A stretch of DNA of 21,729 nt from positions 1 through 21,729 of the forward strand of contig JAYMTA010001115.1 of NCBI GenBank assembly GCA_036897625.1, given 5' to 3'. Positions 1 to 9,287 of the stretch are shown piece after piece. The notes beneath the pieces were generated by a model that saw nothing but the letters and a program-made list of their open reading frames with translations, was not told where the DNA came from and did no database searches. Position 1 is the stretch's first letter; each line of letters starts with the position of its first letter. The DNA comes from Pelargonium cotyledonis. Taxonomy: Eukaryota; Streptophyta; Magnoliopsida; Geraniales; Geraniaceae. The position numbers were made by a program, and so were the translations under genes.

Positions 1-84
1 GACCGATTATTGCCGGTCCGGTCTTCGGTCCAAGAAATGTGAAAAATTCGGTCTGGTCCGGGTTTGGACCGATGAACATCCCTA
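1..84. mobile_element. Terminal part of a hAT-like foldback element (cut by window edge)
   Basis: The stretch is rich in GGTCCGGTC/GGACCG words that can pair with each other, and it stops at ...GATGAACATCCCTA. Read on the minus strand it begins TAGGGATGTTCATCGGTCC, a form typical of short non-autonomous plant hAT elements. The element at 15850-15991 has the same architecture. The other end lies outside the window, so target duplication cannot be tested. Confidence 0.5.
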
Positions 85-960
85 CTCAACATGCAACACC
101 AACACGACACGTGTGATAAATGTAATTAAGTTTATAGATTTTATAATTGTGTTCGTATATTTTTAAACTCGCCACGAACACGACATGATTACTAAATGTG
201 TTAATATCTTAAACACAAACGTACGATACAGTTGAAACGTGTTGCAACTCACCCGGTCGAGACACACACTCTGGAATTGTAATAGTTATTAACTTGAAAA
301 ATCTCTAGTCGTATGTTTTTTATGTCAATATAGTTACATTGATTACGTTAAACTTATTGGGTTTGGTTGGGTCATGATGTGAAATATGTTAGGTCGTGAC
401 GCATTGTGTCAATTGCACGTGTCTTCAAAATGAGGTCAATTTATGTGCACAATATTATCTCAATGTTATCAAACCAATGAACATGAATCAGTTACGTCTG
501 ATAGATATTTTAAATATTAAAATTTCAACGATCAATTTGTTGAAGATATTTACCATCATAAATACCCACGTCCGTTGTAATTAATATTTACTTACGCGAT
601 ATAAAAATTAACTTGAGTTTTGAATGCAGTAATAAATGTAACGTGCACAAGTCAAAAATAGATAACTCATTTTGAGTGTGTAGAGTACAACATGTTTTTT
701 CTACATAAATATTGGTATATTACGGTTTAGTGAATTAAAACTAACAACTCTATTACTTTCCTACAAAATTTAAGTCATTATACACGCATAGAGTTAACAA
801 TCTACATGACATATCACAATCAATCAATATGCGATCCACTTGTTTTCGAGTTTAGTTTATGTAAACTAAATCCGCCTCATCATAGAGACACGCATCCAAA
901 ATCTTTCACAAATTAAGCATTTTTAACTCGACTCGAAATCTAGAATGCCACCTCAACGAG
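85..960. other. AT-rich intergenic DNA with degenerate GTGTCGTG-type repeat
   Basis: No gene is supported. Positions about 90-270 contain scattered CACGACACG/ACACGACA words resembling the degenerate blocks near 4490-4850 and 14417-14697, so this is probably old repeat DNA. The rest is AT-rich with no long open frame; the 62-codon frame near 396-584 has no recognisable family. Confidence 0.4.
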
Positions 961-1000
961 CACTTCAAATTTTATAAAATGATGTATGTGTGACTGTATA

Positions 1001-1060
1001 ACACACACATATACATATACATATACATATACATACATGTGTATATATATATATATATGT
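1001..1060. repeat. Compound microsatellite (AC)n-(ATAC)n-(TA)n
   Basis: The sequence runs from ACACACACAT through several ATATAC units into a TATATATATATATATATATG tract. This is a simple-sequence repeat; its mixed structure suggests successive slippage events. Confidence 0.9.
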
Positions 1061-1143
1061 AATTTTTTGAGTCTGAACTCCAAACCCGAACCAAACACAA
1101 TGGTTGATATTTTTAGAAAATGATATCATTTGCTGAGTGGGCC

Positions 1144-1201
1144 ACACGTGGCAGAGGGGCACATGCATGGTTGTGATGCTGACGTGTCATGACAACACGT
1201 G
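1144..1201. promoter_or_regulatory. Cluster of three ACGT-core (G-box/ABRE-like) motifs
   Basis: Three ACGT cores lie within 58 bp: ACACGTGGC at 1144-1152 (G-box CACGTG, also matching the ABRE core ACGTGGC), TGACGTGTCA at 1180-1189, and CACGTG at 1196-1201. Such clusters are known binding sites for plant bZIP and bHLH factors. No gene with a clear start lies next to it inside the window, so it may be chance, a distal element, or the remains of a promoter. Confidence 0.35.
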
Positions 1202-1267
1202 GTCACACCTGGCAGGTCAAAAGCTTCAGTTCCAGGTTTGCACCAGTTTGTACATTTGTTTATGGTC

Positions 1268-1309
1268 ACTATTATTATTATTATTATTATCATTATTATT
1301 ATTATTATG
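1268..1309. repeat. (ATT)n microsatellite
   Basis: About thirteen TAT/ATT units with a single C interruption. It creates a false Leu/Tyr-rich open frame on the plus strand. Confidence 0.9.
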
Positions 1310-2730
1310 GAATAAAGGAAGACGGTAGAGTTGAAAATTCAGAATTCGTATTAAATTATATTAGATTTGGGTTTCAAATGTCTAATTCGATCAAACTAAA
1401 TTCAAAATGGGTGTAAGTTGTATGTTTCATATGTAACATGTGCATGCTCGTGTGTGTTCAACCCGACATATATTTTGATTAATGTATTTTATATCATCTA
1501 AATTGAGTGCTTGCAAGTTCAGTACGTGTATAGCTTGTCACCACGTTTAAAATGTTAGGCATAAACGTATGTTTTCACTACAAAAAAATAAATAAACAAT
1601 CAGTCGATTTTAAATTCATCAAGTATGAGTACGACATTTAGCGACTAATTTGTGAGAATCTAAATATGGTCATGATCATCAACTAATTGTGTTATAATCA
1701 ACGAACAAATGCAATGATATGTACCATGTCGTTTCTCTTAATTAGTTTACACAATATATATATATTCTATGATAATAAAAATTGACACAAAACTTGATTT
1801 CGAAAATAAATTGTGTCACTTTTCCTAATAACACAATCTCTAGCCAAAATATTATAAGTTGATGATACATTTGAACTCAAAAGAAGAATATATTGTCGAT
1901 GTAAAGTTTACATGATATGACTTTTTTTTTTTTTCATTTGCTTATTTAATTTGAAATAAAAGACATGCATGCAACGGACAAAAATCAACAACAATAAATA
2001 GAAAAAGTAATTTCGATTTTTTAATTGATCCTTTTTGGATTTGGTGATTAAAGAAAACAAATCATTTGGTTGGTAAAAATTAAAAATAGCTAATGAAATT
2101 GATGGTTTTTGTCTCTGCATTACATTATGTTGTGTTTTGTCTTAATGGCTCAATAATAGAAACAAAAAAAAAAATGGACGTGCATGGCATAACTTAAAAT
2201 CATTTTAAATATTAAATACTACAACTTTTTGCTTAAATTCAATAAAAAATAATGTAGCTTTACATAGTTTATGATAATATTAAAAATGCCAATAAAAAAA
2301 TGAAGAAAAAATGACAATGCAAATGCTTAGAAATATGTTGAGATCAAAGTATAATATTCCTCATACAACACCTTCTTCGTTACGTAAGCTATTTGACGTA
2401 CAAGTCATATTTCAATATTCCGATCATTACTTAATAATCGTATATAGAATAGTGAACGTACCATTCCTTCGAATGATGGGTGAAACCCCTCGACAAACTG
2501 ACTAATTTCAATTCTCGATCTTAGGACGATCTTCATCAACGGATTAACCCGTGGCTTTCGAGTATAAAGTTGTGCAACTTATAATTCAAATTTATTGTTA
2601 CGTTGACTCGGTTTTTCTTCGCACAAGTACGTTTTTTCTGACCAATATTATTTATGAAAACAAATATAATAGTTAGTATATATGAGTTAATATGATATAA
2701 TAATTAGAGAAAAAAAAGACTCTCACAGGT
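1310..2730. other. AT-rich intergenic DNA, no gene seen
   Basis: The stretch is strongly AT-rich, with homopolymer runs (T-run near 1921-1934, A-run near 2165) and only short random frames. I see no splice-consistent coding exons, tRNA boxes or clear terminal repeats. Confidence 0.5.
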
Positions 2731-2736
2731 GATTTA

Positions 2737-2893
2737 TTGGCTGAGACTCTCAAGCTAATAAATAATGGTCAATTAGGTGATGTCACATCAGCACTTTACA
2801 TCCATACCCGCCATAGTGAATTTCTGGCCTCAGAGCGCCCCGCCCGAATCCGTTTTGATTGTCTCTTGGCTGAGATTCCTGATACTCTAATAA
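2737..2893. repeat. Short direct repeats flanking a GC-richer block
   Basis: TTGGCTGAGA occurs at 2737-2746 and again at 2866-2875. Each copy is followed at a similar distance by CTAATAA (2755-2761 and 2887-2893). The sequence between includes a GC-richer patch near 2805-2860. This could be a small duplication or the ends of an old insertion; no family is recognised. Confidence 0.35.
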
Positions 2894-2950
2894 TTAAGCA
2901 CATAGTTTAGACAACACATGAAGATTATTTTAACATATACTCCTAATATA

Positions 2951-3046
2951 TTGCAATATATTCATGAATTATAATTGGAAGTATATATTGCAATATATTC
3001 ATGTTTTTTTAATTATAATTAAAAGTATATGCTGCAATATATTCCT
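2951..3046. repeat. Three-copy short tandem repeat with core TGCAATATATTC
   Basis: The core TGCAATATATTC occurs three times, starting near 2952, 2989 and 3033. Copies are separated by AATTATAATT plus a variable A/T run, so the units are about 37 and 44 bp and imperfect. Confidence 0.55.
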
Positions 3047-3225
3047 TATAAAATTTTAATATCAAATTGTAGCTTTCGAAAGAAAAAAAAATTATATATC
3101 AAATTAAGACAATGACTCTATTAGGTTAATTATGAGGAATATATTGACTAACACAAAATGACACATCCTCTTTCAAAATATTTGCTAATACCAACATATA
3201 TTGCAATTAACTAATTTTTACCATG

Positions 3226-4065
3226 GAATATGAACGATAAACAATTAAATTTAGAGCCAGTGGTCTGCCTCCTTATGGAGTTTCCCTATTGTTAGGGTTT
3301 TGGGGTTGATTTTTGGTGTTTTCCGGCGGCGTCCGTGTTCTTTTTCTTCCTTTTCGTTTTTATCCAGTGTGGTAGGGGAGTAGATCGGAAAGTCGTTCGA
3401 GATCGGAGGGTCGGGAGGTTGAGGGCGGTGGTGGTGGTTTGCGTGGGCGTGCGGAAAGGGAGGAGAAGCAGGGTGGAGTGTGGGGGTTTTGTTCGGCGCG
3501 GAGGTGGGGGTGGAGGTCAGTTCTGGTGGGGGCGGCTGAGTTCGGCCGGGTTCTGGTGCCAGAGGCGGCCGGGATCTGGTGACGTCGTTCAGGCTGACGG
3601 CTGTGTGGCCGTCGACGGGGCCGATGGGGTCGCGAGGGGTTGGGTGCAAAACGTCGACGTTGGCGGCTATAGCTGGTGTAGGTGGCTGTTTGGGAGACGC
3701 GGTATCGGTAGAGCTTGTTTGGGACCCGCCTTTCTACTTTCGGGTAGAGGAGTCGGCTTCGGCAAATATGCCGGGGCCGAAGGAGTAGTCGCGGTTGGAG
3801 GTCGGTGTCGTGGGGTCCGGATCATTGTACGGCGTCTCCTAAAAATTGAATGGTTCAGCTTGTTGCACCTAAGTCTGGTTAGGGATAGACTGTCGGTCGA
3901 AGCATTAACTCATTCGATGAGCTTTTGATTTGCAGGATATCTAGACATCGTGGGCTCTGAGGATATCATTAGTTGGCTTGGGTTTTTGCTTGTTTTAGTA
4001 TAGATTTTCCTTTTCAGTTTTTAGAGATGAATAAGTGTACCCCTTCTTTTACTTCTGCTAAAAAA
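3226..4065 (+). mobile_element. Retroposed GC-rich block with A-tail and 17-bp flanking direct repeats
   Basis: A GC-rich segment of about 840 bp sits in very AT-rich DNA. It is bracketed by AACTAATTTTTAC(C/T)ATG at 3209-3225 and 4066-4082, a 17-bp direct repeat with one mismatch, and it ends in a short A run. A long target-site duplication plus a 3' A-tail are the marks of LINE-machinery insertion. The body has a G-rich 5' part and a T-rich 3' part resembling UTR-like ends of a plant LINE or a retroposed transcript. No reverse transcriptase motifs are seen. The 197-codon plus frame (3335-3928) and 132-codon minus frame (3251-3649) have the biased composition expected from GC skew and are not called as genes. 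Confidence 0.55.
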
Positions 4066-4082
4066 AACTAATTTTTACTATG

Positions 4083-5040
4083 AGACAAAACCATAAATTC
4101 CACTAATTCATATAAATATAAATAATTAATTAGTTTTCAATCATTGGAAATTGAAAACATAAACTAATATTTCGCAGGTTCGATGCCTTCGGATTTGGAC
4201 TGCTAAAGCCGAGCAGTCTGTAGCGACGTCGTTTAATCTCCATGCCATGCATGGATTATTTTATTCCTATGTATGATATTTGTTAATATATTCAATTTTC
4301 ATATTGCTCCAAATAATTTTCAAGTAAAGTTGATAACAGAAAATTTACACCTTAGAGTTGACAATTTGATTTTTGTATCGGATTCATGTTGAAAACCCAT
4401 AACTCAAAATTTAACTACAAGAGGCATGTCACGTGAGCGAGTAAATATTTGCTTCAAGTTGACAATTGGTGTTACAACATTCAACAAAAGTATCTCACAC
4501 AATTTTTAACTGTGTCGTGCTCGTGTGAATCCTTCAAAACATGCATACACGATTAATTAGTCATATTGCGACACACACCCACACACTTATAGGTGTAACT
4601 GTATACTAATTTTACTAAAGTGTCAAACGTATCGGTCGTATTAAATAGCGTCGTGTCTATACATTTTGTTTCTATCATACAAAATATGTTGGGTCATCTC
4701 GTGTCAACATAACTCATTTAGTTACCATGCTAAATGTGTCGTGTCTTTGTTGAACAGTTCAACTAAACGTGTATTATTGTTCATGTTGAGTCGTGCAACG
4801 CACAACCAACGTTAGCAAAAATACAACATACGCACGAACGATATATGAATAAGGTAAATTGACCCGACCGAAAGTTCAACCGAGTTTATTTTATATCCCA
4901 CAAACTCACAAGAAATTTGGTCAAATTACAAGTCCCTTAGTTTGACTTTTGCCCAATCCATATCCGAAACGATCGATCTTTATTTCGGGTCGAACAAATC
5001 TGTTTTAACTCAGCATTTAGCGTATACAAACTAAAGTAGG
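4083..5040. other. AT-rich intergenic DNA with degenerate GTGTCGTG-type repeat
   Basis: Positions about 4490-4850 are full of variants of GTGTCGTG/CGTGTC/CACGAACG, like those at 85-270 and 14417-14697, which suggests a fragmented dispersed repeat. A perfect 7-bp hairpin (GACTGCT/AGCAGTC) with a 7-nt loop lies near 4199-4219, of unknown meaning. No gene is supported. Confidence 0.4.
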
Positions 5041-5340
5041 ATCCGAAATTCAATTGTTAGTTCTGAGATAAGAGATATTTTCCCGAAAGACAATACTATC
5101 GTGCTCCAGTGGGGGGACACGAAACGTTATCGGAAAATGGAATGTGAAGGGGACAGCTGAATTGACGGTGTTGTTAAGGTTGACGGCGATTGGTAACGGC
5201 GGGTGGGTCGACCGGACGGCGACAGTGGTGGGGCCCACATATCTGGTCGACAAGTAACTGTACAAAGGTAGAGAGTAACGTGAGCTGGGGGTTAAGGTTA
5301 ACTAAACTACACCCTTTTAGCTCTCTCCATATCTCTACCT
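5041..5340. promoter_or_regulatory. Isolated GC-richer, promoter-like block with TCP-type motif
   Basis: This block is clearly less AT-rich than its surroundings and contains GTGGGGCCCAC at 5228-5238, which includes GGNCCCAC, the known class I TCP site. CT-rich tracts appear near 5315-5340. Short overlapping frames on both strands (60-71 codons) share no family and are probably chance. It could be a promoter or 5' leader fragment left by a lost or transposed gene. No downstream coding exons are found on either strand. Confidence 0.3.
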
Positions 5341-6900
5341 CGCATTTATTACGGATATGTTTCAAAAATTGAATATCGTGTTTCAAATGACTTAAATGCC
5401 CTCTTATGCTCAGATATTTACGATTTTGGGTCTTTAGTTGTCAAAAATAATTTTTATCCTTTGCTCCGAGTTCTAAACAGGTGACTTTCTAAAAGTTCGA
5501 GAATCTCGTATTCAAATTTTTTTATTGGAATTCTTTGGGTGTGGATGAAATTTTTTAACTCGAAATTGATCCAAAATGCATGTGAGTCGCGGGTGTTGGA
5601 TTGGATTTCAGGCTATAGTGTAAAATGTGCAGGCCATTTTTAGAGGTGCATGACAATTTGAATTTTGGACTGAATTTGCTTGAGTTCGAGTTGATGAAAA
5701 ATAATTCATATCCGGTCCAAAAAAATTTGGCTTAGTTTGATTTCGGGCCCCAAAAATCGAATCAAATTTCAAGTATTAGTGTAAAATATACGGATGAATC
5801 CAGTTTGATATGTGTTTTTAAAGGATAAATACGTTATAACTCTAAAATTTGGTCAGGTCAATTTTTTTTATAGATCAAATTCAAATTGTCGACTCCAATT
5901 TGTTTTACGCAACCTGAAATATGTAAATACTTGGATCAAGTACTGGGTGCAAATTGCTCGCTCCTCTCCTCTACCTACAAGATATTTACTGTTATGTCTG
6001 TTTTAATTACTTAACAATTCATGTTTCGAATCCGATCCAACAAATTAATCATAAAATACGTCATATTATTAGGCTAACGTATATGATATGACAATTCAAA
6101 TTTCGCGTCAAATTGGAAGTTGAAGTTGTAGTTATTATTTAGCATATTGTAATATGTCTCACTGATTATATAATTAATGTGTATTGATAACAACACTAAA
6201 AGCACTCTCCACTCATTATTTAACCATCAAGGAAGTGCACGTTTGTTGTACTTAATTTTGATTACTTAAATGATAGTTGAGTAGTAATAAATTATTTTTA
6301 AAAAACTATATATTATTTTATTGAATTCGAATTGGAAGGTTCAAATCATAGAGATTGTTATGAATTTGATGTGCTTTTTACCAAAGTACAAAAAGCTTGA
6401 TTTTTAAACAATATTCATGCAACTAATACCATGTCCTAAGTATAATAATTAAGTATTATTATTATTATTATTATTATCATTATTAATGTAAGACTCAAAA
6501 CTATGTACTTTGGTGGGTCCCATTTGGACCGTCATAAAAAATAACTTTACTTTATCTTTTTTCTCTCACACATTCAAACAAATTAAAAGGAATGTAAACG
6601 GTTATATATAAGTCTTGTGAGTTACAAAATATACACAAAGCTTAAAGGGCAATTTTGTCTTTTCACATTAAAAAAAATGTAGTCTAACCACCTTTTTATC
6701 AAAGCTCCCGCCTTCTTACATTCAAAATCTTACTCTATACTAGTTTTCATGATAAAAAAATGTTGATGTTAAGTATAAAAAGAAAAGTTGATGGGCAATA
6801 GTGTAATCATCTAATTTTTGTGGAAGAAAACAATTTTCGTTATCGTTGAATAAAGTGTCGAATCAAATGCTCTGTGTTTTCCATGTATGAAACACTTACT
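5341..6900. other. AT-rich intergenic DNA, no gene seen
   Basis: No exon-like segment, tRNA or clear transposon end is supported. Around 5480-5800 there are foldback-like words (GGTCCAAAA/TTTTGGAC) and a phrase GGTGTGGATGAAA that recurs near 14344, hinting at old repeats. An (ATT)n tract lies inside at 6453-6486. Confidence 0.4.
6453..6486. repeat. (ATT)n microsatellite
   Basis: About eleven ATT units with one C interruption, as in the tract at 1268-1309. Confidence 0.85.
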
Positions 6901-6939
6901 CATTTCAAATTGTTTGGACTTGGGAATCCTTGGAGTTGG

Positions 6940-7560
6940 CCTTGGATTAGGCTTTCAACCAAATCCCCAAAAATCCTTCCTGAACTTGAAACCCGAATCG
7001 CTTGGACATGAATTTGCAGGTACTTGAAATTTGGCTAACAATTTTTCACGTGAGTTGAATCACTCGAATTGATGCAATTAAATTTTGAGATATATCGATT
7101 TTACTTTGAGGAAATTGTTGTCCGGGATAGACAAACCCGTACATTTACATATATAATCTTAATTTGACATGCAACCAAAAGATGCAATCGAAGAACTCAA
7201 ACAATTTTCGAAAAAATCTTGGTTAAATTTTCAATCCAATCCCTAAAATACCAAACAAATTCAAATGGGGTAAACCAAATTTCTTGGACATGAACTCACA
7301 ATTATTTGAAATTCGGTCTGCGTATTATTTGCAGGTTAGGGTCGGATAAATGAAACTAGTCAATTTTCAAGCAAAGTCAAAGTCTACTATGAGAAAATTG
7401 GTTGATCATGCTGGACAAATCCGTATAAAATCGAAACCCAACCCACAATCCAAAATTCACAACCCGAACAAACTCAAGCATTTTCAAGCTGGACGTTGGC
7501 TTTAGGCTTTCAACGCTATCCTCACAAACACTACCAAACCCGAAACCTATTTTGTCACGT
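6940..7560. repeat. Degenerate long-period direct repeat upstream of the kinase gene
   Basis: Several phrases recur in the same order about 280 bp apart. TTGGACATGAA..ACTTGAAATTTGGCT near 7002 matches TTGGACATGAA..ATTTGAAATTCGGTCT near 7284. TGAGGAAATTGTTG..GGATAGACAAACCCGTA near 7106 matches TGAGAAAATTGGTTG..TGGACAAATCCGTA near 7389. TTGGATTAGGCTTTCAACC at 6942 resembles a phrase near 7497. The copies are diverged, so this is an old tandem or nested repeat. Confidence 0.5.
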
Positions 7561-7865
7561 CCATTTTTTAAACAAAATTTCTCCAAAAAAAAAAAAAACA
7601 TTACTCAGCATTAATGAAAGTTAATTCCGCAATAATCTTCAAAACCAAGGGCACTATCGTCATTCCGAGTCTCGACGGCGTTGCCGGTAAAAAAAAGGTG
7701 AAAAAGAAACTGTATCTGTTACTCTGTTCAGTTCTGAGCAGAGATAATCAATATATGATATTTTTATATGCAATTACTATTTTATTTTTATTTCCATTTC
7801 TAATTTCACAAGTTTTTCCAATAAATAAATAAAATTAATACACAAATTTTTTTTAATATGTAGTA

Positions 7866-7873
7866 TATAAATA
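7866..7873 (+). promoter_or_regulatory. Probable TATA box of the kinase gene
   Basis: TATAAATA lies within TAGTATATAAATATATAAG. A start of transcription about 30 bp downstream (near 7900) would place the following CT-rich tract (TCTTCTCTCGCTTTCAATCT, near 7969-7988) in the leader, as is common in plants. Inferred from sequence only. Confidence 0.5.
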
Positions 7874-7899
7874 TATAAGTTTCATCTTCTTCTGGAGTA

Positions 7900-9287
7900 G
7901 CCTGAGTTTTTGTACTCATTACTCGAAATTTGGATTTTGCTTCTATAAAATCTGTTCCGATTTCGCGCTCTTCTCTCGCTTTCAATCTCTTATCTCTCTC
8001 AAATTTGTTAAATTTTCCATACCCATTTGGCGTTATTGTGCAATTTTGATGTGAAGGAACAGAGCTCAGTACTCGACGAACTGAGAAGAAGCTAAATAGA
8101 GGCTCAATCGTGATCTCTTGTAAGCTGTTTAAGAAAGTTTCGTGCCATTGTTGACTCTCTTGTTGGTATTGGTGGTGGTGTTCTTCAATCTGGAGTTTGA
8201 TTTTTTTTTTTTTTGGGTTTGTTTTGGTTTTGTGGTTGCATTGAAAGTGTAAAATTTTCTTGTTGGGTACATCGTTTTCACGTGATTTTCTTCGAACAGG
8301 GATTTGGTTTTGAGCTTTTGTTTGTTGGGTCTGGATTGAAAAATTGAGTGATGCTTGATTTTTTTTACCCATCTGGGTTTTCGTTTCTGGGCTCTGTTTG
8401 GTTTCCGAGAAAAACTGAGGGAAAGCTACGGAAATTGAGTTTTGGATCTCTGGGTTTTTTTATAGTTTGTTTTGGTTTTATGTGTTTTCGTAGTTGGCTC
8501 CGAGTGAATATGCCATTTTTCACTTGGGTCCATAGTGATGATAATGATTTTTCTCTCATTTTCTCGGCAACCAAACAGTGAGTTTGTTGTTTTATATTAT
8601 GTTTGTTTTTCTATGTTGTGATCAGATTTGTATTGTGTGATTGTGCAGGATTGTTTGCTATGTGTTCAAATTTGACGCTGTGGTCTCATCACTGATTTGT
8701 AGACATTTTGGTTTGGTTTGGTTCTGAGTTGGATCCAAATCACTCACTCACTCTGTTTAAGATTAGGCCATTAAAGGAGAGCTAGAAAGTAATGTTGTTG
8801 GGTGTGAAATAGACAGTGAGGTTCTTGTGTTTGTGTCTACTTTACTGGGTCTCTGTCACTTTGCATTTGTGTATTAGATTCTCAGCAGTTCATTTGAGAC
8901 CAATTCCACTAGTGAAAGGAAGCACTCAGTTTCTTGCTTTTAGAGCCAAAGGGGTCCATAAATCTTCTAATTTTTGTTACCGTTTTGGGAATATTCATGT
9001 GAGATTCACTGTTGGATCGGTGAGGTGAAGGAGAGAAGGTTTTCTCGGGTTTGTTTATCTGCTTGTGAGTTAGGTTAAAAGGAGGAGGTCTTGTTGTGAC
9101 AGAGTTAAGTCTCTGAATTGGCATAGTTGTGTCGGGGTACTAAATGGTGGGGGCGGAGCAATAACTCATAGGTTCTTGGTGTGTCTGTACTTTTAGGATT
9201 GTTTTTGTTACCTCTATAATGAAATGGATATGGTGGGTTTAGACTGGAGCTGTTGAACAAGGAGATTTGGTTGTGTTTGTGGTGTTG
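7900..9287 (+). other. Long 5' leader of the kinase gene with probable leader introns
   Basis: Between the TATA box and the start codon lie about 1.4 kb of T- and G-rich sequence without a conserved reading frame. Two segments look like leader introns. One runs 8120-8299 (GTAAGC donor, T-rich, ACAG acceptor). The other runs 8578-8648 (GTGAGT donor, very T-rich, GCAG acceptor, 71 nt). Long spliced leaders are common in plant signalling genes. The exact start and splicing need transcript data. Confidence 0.45.
8351..8581 (+). other. Candidate upstream ORF in the kinase leader (76 codons unspliced)
   Basis: An ATG with G at -3 opens a 76-codon frame (starts MLDFFYPSGF, ends FSATKQ). Its stop codon overlaps the GTGAGT donor of the proposed intron 8578-8648; removing that intron would replace the stop and add about 25 codons. 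It is Phe-rich, as random T-rich DNA would be, and no family is recognised. If translated it could lower expression of the main frame. Confidence 0.25.

Noticed and set aside
3335-3928. 197-codon open frame on the plus strand (and a 132-codon Pro/His-rich frame on the minus strand) in the GC-rich block
   Set aside because: Composition is skewed to Gly/Arg/Val or Pro as expected from GC-rich DNA without stops; both strands are open over the same place and no domain is visible.
7806-8372. 188-codon minus-strand frame opposite the kinase leader
   Set aside because: It lies antisense to a T-rich leader, giving Lys/Gln/Asn-rich low-complexity peptide; no motif and no promoter of its own.
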